From CAKSQF01 sp051867915 (lineage in GTDB: Bacteria; Bacillota; Clostridia; Oscillospirales; CAG-272), in contig JBJDZJ010000087.1 of the NCBI GenBank assembly GCA_051867915.1, forward strand, positions 1 to 14,635: a stretch of 14,635 nucleotides of DNA, read 5' to 3'. Made by a program: the position numbers and the translations under genes. Below the pieces are notes generated by a model. The model did no database searches, had not been told where the DNA came from, and saw only the letters and a program-made list of their open reading frames with translations. Below, in pieces: positions 6,135 through 12,854 of this stretch; position 1 is the first letter of the stretch; each line of letters starts with the position of its first letter.

Positions 6135-6878
6135 TTAACGGTCGGTATCCTTCACGATTTTTATGAAGGCATCCTCAAACCGTTCACAACCCGTCATCCG
6201 GCGGATCTCATCCGGCGTGCCGACCGTCAGCAGTCTGCCGCTTCGCATGATGCCCACACGGTCTGAAAGCGATTCTGCCTCCTCCATATAGTGGGTGGTC
6301 AGGATGACCGTGACCTTTCCCCGAAGGGAGCGGATCAGCTCCCACAGCTCGGATCGGGCGAGAACATCCAATCCCAGCGTCGGTTCGTCCAGAAAGAGGA
6401 TTTCGGGATCGGAGATCAGAGCCATTCCGATGCTCAACCGCCTTTGCCAGCCGCCGGACAGCTTCTTTGCAGACTTGTCGAGAATGGAATGGAGTCCCAG
6501 ACGCTCGGCAATCCCGGCAGTTTTTTGGATGGAGTCGGATTTTGAAAAGCCGTGAAGCCCGGCCATGAGCATGAGATTTTCCCGAACCGACAGATTGGGC
6601 GCCACTGCCGTCTCCTGCGGAGAAACGGCGATTTTCTTTTTGACCTGCCCGGACTCCCGCAGAATGCTTTTTTGGCAGATCCAAGCGTCTCCTTCCTCCG
6701 GCCGGGTCAGACAGGAGAGCATCTTGACGGTGGTAGTTTTACCTGCACCGTTGACGCCGAGAAGCGCAAACAGCTCGCCCTTTCGGATGTTCAGATTCAG
6801 GTGATCGACTGCGACCAGATCCTTGTATTTTTTGGTCAGTCCGTCAATGACGATGGCATTCTCAAGTGATTCATTCAT
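6135..6878 (-). CDS. ABC transporter ATP-binding protein
   Basis: Cytoplasmic ATPase partner of the adjacent permease, 247 aa. It shows Walker A GVNGAGKTT (41-49), a Q-loop in SPQET (Gln88), the signature LSGGWQRRL (140-148), Walker B LFLDEPT (161-167), the D-loop LGLD, and the switch His196 in TTHYMEE. The subfamily resembles DrrA/CcmA-type exporters. The start at 6878 follows AAGGGGGAAG. Its first eight bases overlap the 3' end of tetR (tetR stop TGA at 6871-6873), a strong sign of translational coupling, so repressor and ATPase are made from one message. The frame extends to 6932, but only inside tetR. Confidence 0.96.
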   Translation of the reverse strand: MNESLENAIVIDGLTKKYKDLVAVDHLNLNIRKGELFALLGVNGAGKTTTVKMLSCLTRPEEGDAWICQKSILRESGQVKKKIAVSPQETAVAPNLSVRENLMLMAGLHGFSKSDSIQKTAGIAERLGLHSILDKSAKKLSGGWQRRLSIGMALISDPEILFLDEPTLGLDVLARSELWELIRSLRGKVTVILTTHYMEEAESLSDRVGIMRSGRLLTVGTPDEIRRMTGCERFEDAFIKIVKDTDR

Positions 6879-7452
6879 GGGATTCTTCCCCCTTGCCTTG
6901 GTAATAGCGAAGCAACGCCAGATAACATTCACTGATGATTGTTGAAATCAGCTCCATGTCCCAGTCATAGTATTCGGTCGCCAGCATGGTGGCGATGCCA
7001 TGGACATGAATCCAAAGCTGACCGTGGAACTGTTGTGCCTGCTCCCGATTCAAACCGGTTGCTTCCATTGCGGCAGGGAGAACAAAGGACATGGTCTGAT
7101 CGTCCTTGTCGCCCGATTGGTTGTCTGCTCTTTTTCGCATAAACAGATAGCGGAACATCTCCCGTTCTTCTTTTGCAAATCGGATGTACCCCATGCCGTA
7201 TGCCTTGTATGGCAGATAGAGTTCGCTCTCTTCCTCCCGTCGCAGGTACGCTTCATAAACCTTTCGGATTTGGGTCTCGACCGCCTGCTTCAGTTCGTCC
7301 ATGCCGGAAAATGCAAGATAAATAGGCTGTGTAGAGCAGCCGAGTTCGGTTGCAAGACGGCGTGCGTTGATGGCGTCCATGCCGTCCTTTCGCAGGATGT
7401 CCACCGCCGCAGACAGGATTCTTTCTTTTGTAATTTGCTTTATGGCAGGCAT
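6871..7452 (-). CDS. TetR-family transcriptional regulator (WHG-type C-terminus)
   Basis: A 193-aa one-component repressor. The N-terminal helix-turn-helix is at about residues 5-50 (ITKERILSAAVDILRKDGMD, then INARRLATELGCSTQPIYLAF). The C-terminal ligand and dimerisation part contains WIHVHGIATML, resembling the WHG domain of one TetR group. The start at 7452 (MPAIKQIT) has GAGGTG seven bases upstream. The ATG at 7476 falls inside an operator palindrome and has no ribosome binding site. It is first in the operon with the ABC exporter, and two operator-like palindromes overlap its promoter and leader. The simplest reading is autorepression relieved by the compound the transporter exports. That is inference from layout. 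Confidence 0.95.
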   Translation of the reverse strand: MPAIKQITKERILSAAVDILRKDGMDAINARRLATELGCSTQPIYLAFSGMDELKQAVETQIRKVYEAYLRREEESELYLPYKAYGMGYIRFAKEEREMFRYLFMRKRADNQSGDKDDQTMSFVLPAAMEATGLNREQAQQFHGQLWIHVHGIATMLATEYYDWDMELISTIISECYLALLRYYQGKGEESHE

Positions 7453-7468
7453 TCTTTTACACCTCAAT

Positions 7469-7500
7469 AATAACAATTGTTATTGATAACGATTGTTATT
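7469..7500. promoter_or_regulatory. Two tandem TetR-type operators
   Basis: Two contiguous 16-bp units: AATAACAATTGTTATT (7469-7484, perfect palindrome) and GATAACGATTGTTATT (7485-7500, one mismatched pair in the core). They differ at two positions and repeat head to tail. The second overlaps the -10 box of the tetR promoter by three bases, and both cover the predicted start site near 7491. This is the usual arrangement for repression by a TetR dimer, probably two dimers. Confidence 0.85.
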
Positions 7501-7527
7501 ATAGCATACGAACAATCCCCCTGTCAA
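7498..7527 (-). promoter_or_regulatory. tetR-ABC operon sigma-A promoter
   Basis: Minus strand TTGACA (7522-7527), 18-bp spacer, TATAAT (7498-7503). The -35 box lies within the loop and arm of the hairpin at 7509-7547. The -10 box abuts the operators. Confidence 0.88.
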
Positions 7528-7547
7528 GAGGACAGGGGGATTGTTCG
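7509..7547 (-). terminator. Perfect 17-bp hairpin after the lipoprotein gene, overlapping the tetR promoter
   Basis: Stem 7509-7525 pairs with 7531-7547 without mismatch around a five-base loop, with five consecutive G:C pairs in the middle. It begins 21 bases past the lipoprotein stop, where a terminator is expected. On that strand the following bases (TATGCTATAATAAC) contain no real T-run, so termination may be leaky. The hairpin contains the -35 of tetR. Confidence 0.65.
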
Positions 7548-7568
7548 CAATTTATTTACAAAATGGAA

Positions 7569-8411
7569 TCAATCAATCTCAGAGGGGAAGTAGTCGTCGG
7601 GGTAGTAGAGACCCTTCGGGGTGGCGGTCAATTGGGTGTTTGCCGGCCAGGTGTCAACAGGAACCCAGTATTCATCGGAGTCGTTGGGGTTATCAGTAGT
7701 TGCATCATTGCATGCACCGCCGATAATCAGGTCGGTAGCCGTCTTCCAAGCAACGCCGATGTCAACCGTATTCAGCCAAATCGCCGATTCAGGGATAAGA
7801 ATGAAGGAAACGAAGGCTTCGGTGACGGTGTGGTACTTTGTGGGACCGTCGGTCAGTTCTTCGGTTAACATAACGGCCTGATCGACCGTGTTGCTGACCT
7901 TGCAGGGATTATCAATACCGTCGGCATAGACAAAATACTGTACGGATCCGGTAGTTTCGGGAACAAAGAATTCAAAGTTGGAGTTCAGCCACCAACTCTC
8001 AACACCACTGCTGTAAACATCATGGTATGCATCGCATGCCAGATAAACGCCGTCGGTTGTGGTGCAGGCATAGAAAGAAACGCTTTTATGAGATGTGGAG
8101 CCTTCGCCCTGAATCGTAATGGCGTGGAGTCCTTCCCATTCATCGAGCTTGCCGTCCAGGGTGAAGCGGGAGGGGTCAGCCAGTTCATCCAAAGGCTTTT
8201 CTCCATCATCTTCTTCAGAGGAGGGAGGAGTTTCCGGATCGGAAGTGGGTGCGCTTGTGGAAGTCTTTGTAGTGGAAGTTGCAGTAGTTGTAGTAGTTGT
8301 AGTTGCATTGGTTGTGTTGCCCGTGTCGGTAGATGAAGGCTCATCGCCTGCGCAGGCTGCCAGAGAAGTGCAAACCAAAATGGCTGCAAGAATCAATGAG
8401 AGTTTTTTCAT
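7569..8411 (-). CDS. Thr-rich lipoprotein with a CBM9-like domain
   Basis: A 280-aa surface lipoprotein. The signal peptide is 1-19, with lipobox LAAC and lipidation site Cys20. A low-complexity linker at 22-80 starts Thr/Ser/Ala-rich and ends acidic with Pro. The globular domain at about 81-280 opens with FTLDGKLDEWEG, the entry motif typical of carbohydrate-binding family 9 and related DOMON-like folds. DGVYLACDAYHDVYS, NSNFEFFV and AFVSFILIPESAI fill the positions where that family has its strands. Cys115, 126, 170 and 234 could form disulfides. The start at 8411 has AGAGG nine bases upstream. It is a single-gene unit with its own promoter. It has no catalytic motif and no neighbouring sugar transporter or hydrolase, so the ligand is unknown. 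Confidence 0.88.
   Translation of the reverse strand: MKKLSLILAAILVCTSLAACAGDEPSSTDTGNTTNATTTTTTTATSTTKTSTSAPTSDPETPPSSEEDDGEKPLDELADPSRFTLDGKLDEWEGLHAITIQGEGSTSHKSVSFYACTTTDGVYLACDAYHDVYSSGVESWWLNSNFEFFVPETTGSVQYFVYADGIDNPCKVSNTVDQAVMLTEELTDGPTKYHTVTEAFVSFILIPESAIWLNTVDIGVAWKTATDLIIGGACNDATTDNPNDSDEYWVPVDTWPANTQLTATPKGLYYPDDYFPSEID
8172..8348 (-). repeat. Low-complexity linker-coding segment of the lipoprotein
   Basis: Encodes the Thr/Ser/Ala then acidic linker. The core near 8270-8325 is built from near-repeats of ACTACAACT-type codons encoding a run of seven Thr (residues 37-43). Length changes in units of three would keep the frame. Confidence 0.7.
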
Positions 8412-8445
8412 TGTTTGATACCTCTTTTAGAATTAGTTTATATGA

Positions 8446-8474
8446 ATTTTATCATATTTTTACCGATTTGTCAA
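8446..8474 (-). promoter_or_regulatory. Lipoprotein sigma-A promoter
   Basis: Minus strand TTGACA (8469-8474), 17-bp spacer, TAAAAT (8446-8451), with A-rich sequence upstream. Transcript start near 8439; leader about 28 nt. Confidence 0.88.
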
Positions 8475-8583
8475 CCGTTTTTTTTAAAAACCAACAGTGG
8501 CTGAAAAGTTCTCCGTTTTTTACAAGAATCACGAAATCAAATTATGCAAACTGCCCATTCGTTTGGTTGATTTACCGAAATTA

Positions 8584-8617
8584 TAGCGGCTGAATTTGTC
8601 GATTTTTTCAGCCGCTA
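8584..8617. repeat. Orphan inverted repeat between two divergent promoters
   Basis: TAGCGGCTGAA (8584-8594) and TTCAGCCGCTA (8607-8617) form a perfect 11-bp stem around a 12-base T-rich loop. It lies upstream of both divergent promoters, with no gene ending nearby and no T-run after it, so it does not read as a terminator of a current gene. The rest of 8475-8642 shows no gene. Confidence 0.6.
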
Positions 8618-8642
8618 CTCCGGATTTAACCCGCCAAAAGGC

Positions 8643-8670
8643 TTGACTTTTTGCAAAATCGGAGTATAAT
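8643..8670 (+). promoter_or_regulatory. Amidohydrolase sigma-A promoter
   Basis: TTGACT (8643-8648), 16-bp spacer, TATAAT (8665-8670). Start near 8677. The ~67-nt leader contains the 10-bp palindrome TCGGCGCCGA (8723-8732) just ahead of the ribosome binding site AAAGG. Confidence 0.88.
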
Positions 8671-8743
8671 ATCCATCGGCGCACGGTTTTACACGGAAAT
8701 GTGAATGGCTTATATGATATGATCGGCGCCGAAAGGCAAAAAA

Positions 8744-9574
8744 ATGAAAAATACAACGGATTTTCCGATTTTTGATGCACATACCCACATTTATCCCGAC
8801 AATCTGGCAGAAAAAGCAAGCGTTGCCCTTGGTCATTTTTACTCTCTGACCATTGACGGCAAAGGAACGGCCTCCGATCTGATTCAAAATTGCAAAGAAG
8901 CGGGTGTGAAGGGGTTCCTGATGCTGGGCGTGGCGACGGTCGGGGAGCAGGTGACCAATGTGAATCGCTATCTGAAGACCTGCATCGGCTATGCTCGCGA
9001 CCAGGGAATGGAGGCATACGCTTTCGGCTCATTCCATCAGGACGTCGATCCCGATACGGTGGTGGATCAAATATCGGAGTTTGGACTGTCGGGAGTCAAG
9101 ATTCATCCCGATATTCAGAGGGTTTCCATTGACGACCCTCGGATTTTGCGCTTATGCGAGAAAATCGAGGGCAGGATGCCCATCAATTTTCATATGGGTG
9201 ACCCCAGAGAGGAATTCACCTATTCCCGACCTGAAAAATTGGTTGAAGTTTTGAAACGATTTCCAAAGCTAACCGTCATTGCATCCCATCTGGGAGGCTA
9301 TTCATGCTGGGACAAGGTCGCCGATTGGTACGCTCCCTATGAGAATGTCCTGTTCGACACCTCCAGCGCAGTCGAGTATCTTCCGTCGGATCAGGCGGTA
9401 AAGCTGATCCGCACCCTTGGGGTTCACCGTACCTTTTTCGGCACCGATTATCCCATCCGCACCCAGAAGGAGGGAATGGCGGTATTTAACCGACTGGAGC
9501 TTTCCGACGAAGAGAAAATGGCGATTCTTTGGGTGAATATTCACCGTCTGCTGGTTGCGAAAGAGCATCCGTGA
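8744..9574 (+). CDS. Amidohydrolase family (amidohydrolase-2) protein
   Basis: A metal-dependent hydrolase or decarboxylase with a TIM-barrel fold, 276 aa, cytoplasmic (no signal peptide). Metal and active-site positions are FDAHTHIYP (Asp11, His13, His15), GVKIHPD (Lys119, His121), NFHMGD (His150), VIASHLGG (His182) and FFGTDYP (Asp235). This order fits the amidohydrolase-2 group (ACMSD and related TIM-barrel decarboxylases and hydrolases). The substrate cannot be inferred; the neighbours give no pathway. The start at 8744 has AAAGG eight bases upstream. It is a single-gene unit between its own promoter and a strong terminator. Confidence 0.92.
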   Translation: MKNTTDFPIFDAHTHIYPDNLAEKASVALGHFYSLTIDGKGTASDLIQNCKEAGVKGFLMLGVATVGEQVTNVNRYLKTCIGYARDQGMEAYAFGSFHQDVDPDTVVDQISEFGLSGVKIHPDIQRVSIDDPRILRLCEKIEGRMPINFHMGDPREEFTYSRPEKLVEVLKRFPKLTVIASHLGGYSCWDKVADWYAPYENVLFDTSSAVEYLPSDQAVKLIRTLGVHRTFFGTDYPIRTQKEGMAVFNRLELSDEEKMAILWVNIHRLLVAKEHP

Positions 9575-9580
9575 AAACAT

Positions 9581-9622
9581 AAAACTGTGGCAAATGCACG
9601 GGAGCATTTGCCACAGTTTTTT
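9581..9622. terminator. Bidirectional terminator between the amidohydrolase and aspS
   Basis: Stem AAAACTGTGGCAAATGC (9581-9597) pairs perfectly (17 bp) with 9604-9620 around ACGGGA. It is followed by T-runs on both strands (TTTTTT ending at 9622; TTTTATGTTTT leftwards). It serves both convergent genes. It lies 6 bp after the amidohydrolase stop and 38 bp from the aspS stop. Confidence 0.95.
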
Positions 9623-9660
9623 ATGGATTTGTTTTTCTTTCCACAGAATTTCGGGATTGC

Positions 9661-11466
9661 TTATTCTTCGTTCCCGCTCTGATCGTCCACGATGGCAAGT
9701 CCCAGCTCCGCAAGAGCGGCAGGATCGGCGGGCGCGGGGCATTTGGACATGGGCTCGGATGCGTTCTGAACCTTCGGGAAGGCGATGACATCCCGTAAAG
9801 ACTCTGCCTGAAGCATGGTCATGACCAGACGGTCCAGACCCATGCCGGATCCGCCGTGAGGGGGCGCACCGTACTTGTAGGCATCCACCAGGAACCCGAA
9901 CTTGGCGTCGATTTCCTCGGGCGTCAGTCCCAGTGCCTTGAACATCTTCTCCTGAAGCTCCCAGTCGGTGATACGGATGGAGCCGGACAGCAGTTCGGTG
10001 CCGTTCAGAACCAGGTCATAGCACTTTGCCCGAACCTTGCCGGGGTCGGACTCCAGATAGGGCAGACATTCTTCGTTGGGCATGGTGAAGGGATGGTGCA
10101 TGGCATCCCAATGCTTTGTTTCCTCGTTCCATTCAAAGAAGGGGAACTCGGTGACCCACAGGAAGTTGTACTTGCCGGCGGGAATCAGATCAAGCTGTTT
10201 TGCGATCTTGTTCCGCAGTGCGCCGAGAGTGGGCAGAACCACCGAATTCTTGTCGGCGACGAAGAGGGCTACATCGCCCTTGGTGCATCCGATGGAGGCA
10301 AGGAGGGCAGACAGTTCTTCGGGAGTAAAGAACTTGGCAAAGGAGCAGTTCGGAGCCTCGTCCACCCATCTGACATAGGCAAGACCCTTGGCACCGATGC
10401 CGCGGACGAACTCGGTCAGCTTGTCGATCTCCTTGCGGCTGAGCTTTGCCGCACCGTCCTTGACCACAATGGCACGAACCGATCCGCCGCTCTGTACGGC
10501 AGAGGAGAAGACACCGAATCCGCAGTCTCTGACCGATTCGGACACATCCTGAATCTCCATTCCGAAACGGGTATCGGGCTTGTCCGAGCCGTAGCGGGAC
10601 ATGGCCTCGTCGTAGGTGATGTGGGGGATGGGCGTTTCCAGATCAATGTTCAGAAGCTCTTTATATAGCCGAACCACAAGACCCTCGTTCATTGCCATGA
10701 TGTCTTCCTGTGTGGCAAAGGACATCTCCAGGTCGATCTGGGTGAATTCGGGCTGACGGTCGGCACGCAGGTCCTCGTCACGGAAGCATCTGGCGATCTG
10801 AACATAGCGGTCGTATCCGGCAACCATCAGAAGCTGCTTGTAAATCTGGGGAGACTGGGGGAGAGCATACATATGCCCGTGATGGATTCGGGAGGGAACC
10901 AGATAGTCTCTTGCACCCTCGGGGGTGGGTTTGATCATCATGGGCGTCTCGATTTCATAGAAGCCGTTTTCATAGAAATACTCTCTTGCGATTCTGGTGA
11001 TCTCGTGACGGAGCATGAGATTTTTCTGCAAGGAGGGACGGCGCAGATCGAGGTAGCGGTATTTCAGGGCGATCTCGTCCCCGACCTTGGCGGAGTCCGA
11101 AATCTCAAAGGGAGGGGTCATCGCCTGAGAGAGAATCTTCATGGAGGTGACGAAGATTTCGATCTCACCGGTGGGGATGTTCTTGTTGATGGCTCCCTCT
11201 CCTCTGGAGCGAACCACGCCCTTAACCGACAGGACATATTCACTGCGGATGGCAAAGGCCTTGTCGAACAGTTCCTTGTCCGAATCGGGATCGAAGGCCA
11301 GCTGGACGATGCCGGTGCGGTCCCGCAGGTCGATGAAAATCAGCGATCCCAGATCCCTCTGGCGCTGAACCCATCCGCAGACAGTTACCGTCTGCCCGAT
11401 ATCCTTTGCGGTCAGTGTTCCGCAATAGTGTGTTCTTTTATCAGATTCGTTGAAAAATTCAGCCAT
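9661..11466 (-). CDS. aspS: Aspartyl-tRNA synthetase
   Basis: Class II synthetase charging tRNA-Asp, 601 aa, the usual bacterial length. The anticodon-binding OB domain is at about 12-115 (CGWVQRQRDLGSLIFIDLRD). Motif 1 is around 170-190 (ETPMMIKPTPEGARDYLVPS), motif 2 is CFRDEDLRADRQPEFTQID (227-245), the bacterial GAD insertion is at about 285-420, and motif 3 is GMGLDRLVM (541-549). The loop usually written as E-x-G-G-G-S reads ELLSGS at 491-496, reminiscent of the archaeal/eukaryotic form. I cannot decide whether the enzyme also charges tRNA-Asn. The ribosome binding site AAAGG lies 14 bases from ATG 11466. It follows hisS by 50 bp, the common Firmicutes hisS-aspS order, and ends at a bidirectional terminator. 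Confidence 0.98.
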   Translation of the reverse strand: MAEFFNESDKRTHYCGTLTAKDIGQTVTVCGWVQRQRDLGSLIFIDLRDRTGIVQLAFDPDSDKELFDKAFAIRSEYVLSVKGVVRSRGEGAINKNIPTGEIEIFVTSMKILSQAMTPPFEISDSAKVGDEIALKYRYLDLRRPSLQKNLMLRHEITRIAREYFYENGFYEIETPMMIKPTPEGARDYLVPSRIHHGHMYALPQSPQIYKQLLMVAGYDRYVQIARCFRDEDLRADRQPEFTQIDLEMSFATQEDIMAMNEGLVVRLYKELLNIDLETPIPHITYDEAMSRYGSDKPDTRFGMEIQDVSESVRDCGFGVFSSAVQSGGSVRAIVVKDGAAKLSRKEIDKLTEFVRGIGAKGLAYVRWVDEAPNCSFAKFFTPEELSALLASIGCTKGDVALFVADKNSVVLPTLGALRNKIAKQLDLIPAGKYNFLWVTEFPFFEWNEETKHWDAMHHPFTMPNEECLPYLESDPGKVRAKCYDLVLNGTELLSGSIRITDWELQEKMFKALGLTPEEIDAKFGFLVDAYKYGAPPHGGSGMGLDRLVMTMLQAESLRDVIAFPKVQNASEPMSKCPAPADPAALAELGLAIVDDQSGNEE

Positions 11467-11516
11467 ATCTTATGACCATGCCTTTCTTGTATATTCACAA
11501 AGAATTACCTGTGTTT

Positions 11517-12770
11517 TCAAAAATGTTCCCGTGCAAAGACCAAGAGATCGTCAAGCTGTACTTCGTCCGAGCCGTCGCCCCGCATATTCTTGAGGACCGC
11601 TCTGCCGCTTTCGATTTCGTTGTCTCCCAGCACCAGCGTGTAGGCGGCGCCGATCTTGTTGGCATACTTCATCTGCGCTTTCAGCGATCTGCCGACAAGA
11701 TCGGTGTCTGCAGAATATCCGGCGTCCCGAAGAGTCTGAACCAGCTCGATGGCCTTTTCCAGTGCGGCATCGCCCATGGGGGCAATGTAGAGGTCGATTC
11801 CCTTTACGCAGTCGGCGGGAAGCTCGACGGTGGGAAGCAGGCGGGTGATACCCATGCCGAATCCGCAGGCGGGAAGGGAGGTTCCGCCGATCTCTTCCAG
11901 AAGACCGTCGTATCTGCCACCGCCGCAGATGGTGGACTGCGCGCCCATGCGCTCATCCTTGCAGATGAATTCGAAAACGGTGCGGGAATAGTAGTCCAGT
12001 CCCCGGACGATGGAGGTGTCCAGCGTGAAGGGGATGTTCATGCCCTTAAGGTAGCTTTCCACCTTTTTCTGATGATCCGCACACTCGGGACACAGATGGT
12101 CGATGGCTTTGGGCGCATCCTTGGCAATGCGCTTGCAGATTTCCGATTTGCAGTCCAGAATCCGCATGGGATTGGTTTCCAGTCGGCTCTTGCAGGTGTC
12201 GCAAAGCTCGTCCTTTCTGGCGGCAAAGTAGTCCCTCAGTTTCTGATAGTAGGCAGGACGGCAGTTTTTGCATCCGATGGTGTTCAGATGCAGTTCCACC
12301 TTCTTGATATTCAATTCTTTGATCAGAGTATCGGCAAGAGCAATGATGGAAGCGTCGGCGGCAGGGGTGCCGGAGCCGTACATTTCCACGCCGAACTGGG
12401 AAAACTCCCGGTATCTGCCCTTCTGCTGACGCTCGTGACGGTAGCAGTTGATGAGGTAATAGTATTTGAGGGGCATGGCGTCGCCGTATTTGCCGTTTTC
12501 GATAATGGCGCGGGCCACGCCTGCCGTTCCTTCGGGACGCAGGGACAGGGAGGGACCGTCACGGTCGATGAAGGTGTACATTTCCTTCTGTACCACATCG
12601 GTGGTGTTTCCCACACCTCTGGTGAAAAGCTCGGTGCTTTCCAGAACGGGGGTACGGATCTCGCCGAATCCGAATCTGGCGGCGACATCCCGTGCCTTTG
12701 CTTCAATATACTGTATTTTTGCGGTTTCTTCCGGGAAAAAATCAAGCATTCCCTGGGGTTTCTTGATCAT
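11517..12770 (-). CDS. hisS: Histidyl-tRNA synthetase
   Basis: Class II synthetase charging tRNA-His, 417 aa. It shows the N-terminal PQGMLDFFPEE, motif 1 with IRTPVLESTELF, motif 2 YRHERQQKGRYREFSQFGVE (110-129), the HisRS-specific GLDYYSRTVFEF (257-268), motif 3 ACGFGMGITRLL (301-312) and a C-terminal anticodon-binding domain (about 325-417). The insertion at 165-232 holds paired cysteines (GCKNC, CDTC, DCKSEIC, CPEC), a pattern I know from clostridial HisRS and likely to bind zinc. The start at 12770 follows AAAGGA and GAGAG. It has its own promoter in the gap after cca. The leader is about 43 nt, so no T-box fits. Confidence 0.98.
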   Translation of the reverse strand: MIKKPQGMLDFFPEETAKIQYIEAKARDVAARFGFGEIRTPVLESTELFTRGVGNTTDVVQKEMYTFIDRDGPSLSLRPEGTAGVARAIIENGKYGDAMPLKYYYLINCYRHERQQKGRYREFSQFGVEMYGSGTPAADASIIALADTLIKELNIKKVELHLNTIGCKNCRPAYYQKLRDYFAARKDELCDTCKSRLETNPMRILDCKSEICKRIAKDAPKAIDHLCPECADHQKKVESYLKGMNIPFTLDTSIVRGLDYYSRTVFEFICKDERMGAQSTICGGGRYDGLLEEIGGTSLPACGFGMGITRLLPTVELPADCVKGIDLYIAPMGDAALEKAIELVQTLRDAGYSADTDLVGRSLKAQMKYANKIGAAYTLVLGDNEIESGRAVLKNMRGDGSDEVQLDDLLVFAREHF

Positions 12771-12807
12771 ATTCTCTCTATATTCCTTTCGCGGTTATAC
12801 CGAATTT

Positions 12808-12827
12808 GCTATAACAATCATTATAGC
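12808..12827. repeat. Inverted repeat over the hisS -10 and start site
   Basis: GCTATAA (12808-12814) and TTATAGC (12821-12827) form a perfect 7-bp inverted repeat with a six-base spacer. One arm contains the -10 TATAAT, and the other lies at the predicted start site. Operator-like in placement; no regulator is identified. Confidence 0.5.
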
Positions 12828-12848
12828 ATATTTTTCACGGCATTTCAA
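12820..12848 (-). promoter_or_regulatory. hisS-aspS sigma-A promoter
   Basis: Minus strand TTGAAA (12843-12848), 17-bp spacer, TATAAT (12820-12825). It begins seven bases after the cca stop. No terminator separates cca from it, so read-through from cca is also possible. Confidence 0.85.
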
Positions 12849-12854
12849 CTGTTT

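Noticed and set aside
8412..8743. Small gene in the 332-base divergent spacer
   Set aside because: Frames here are short, overlap the promoters or neighbouring genes, and lack a ribosome binding site and recognisable sequence.
9856..10668. A 270-codon plus-strand open frame
   Set aside because: Lies entirely antisense within aspS, matches no family, and is explained by codon bias of the real gene.
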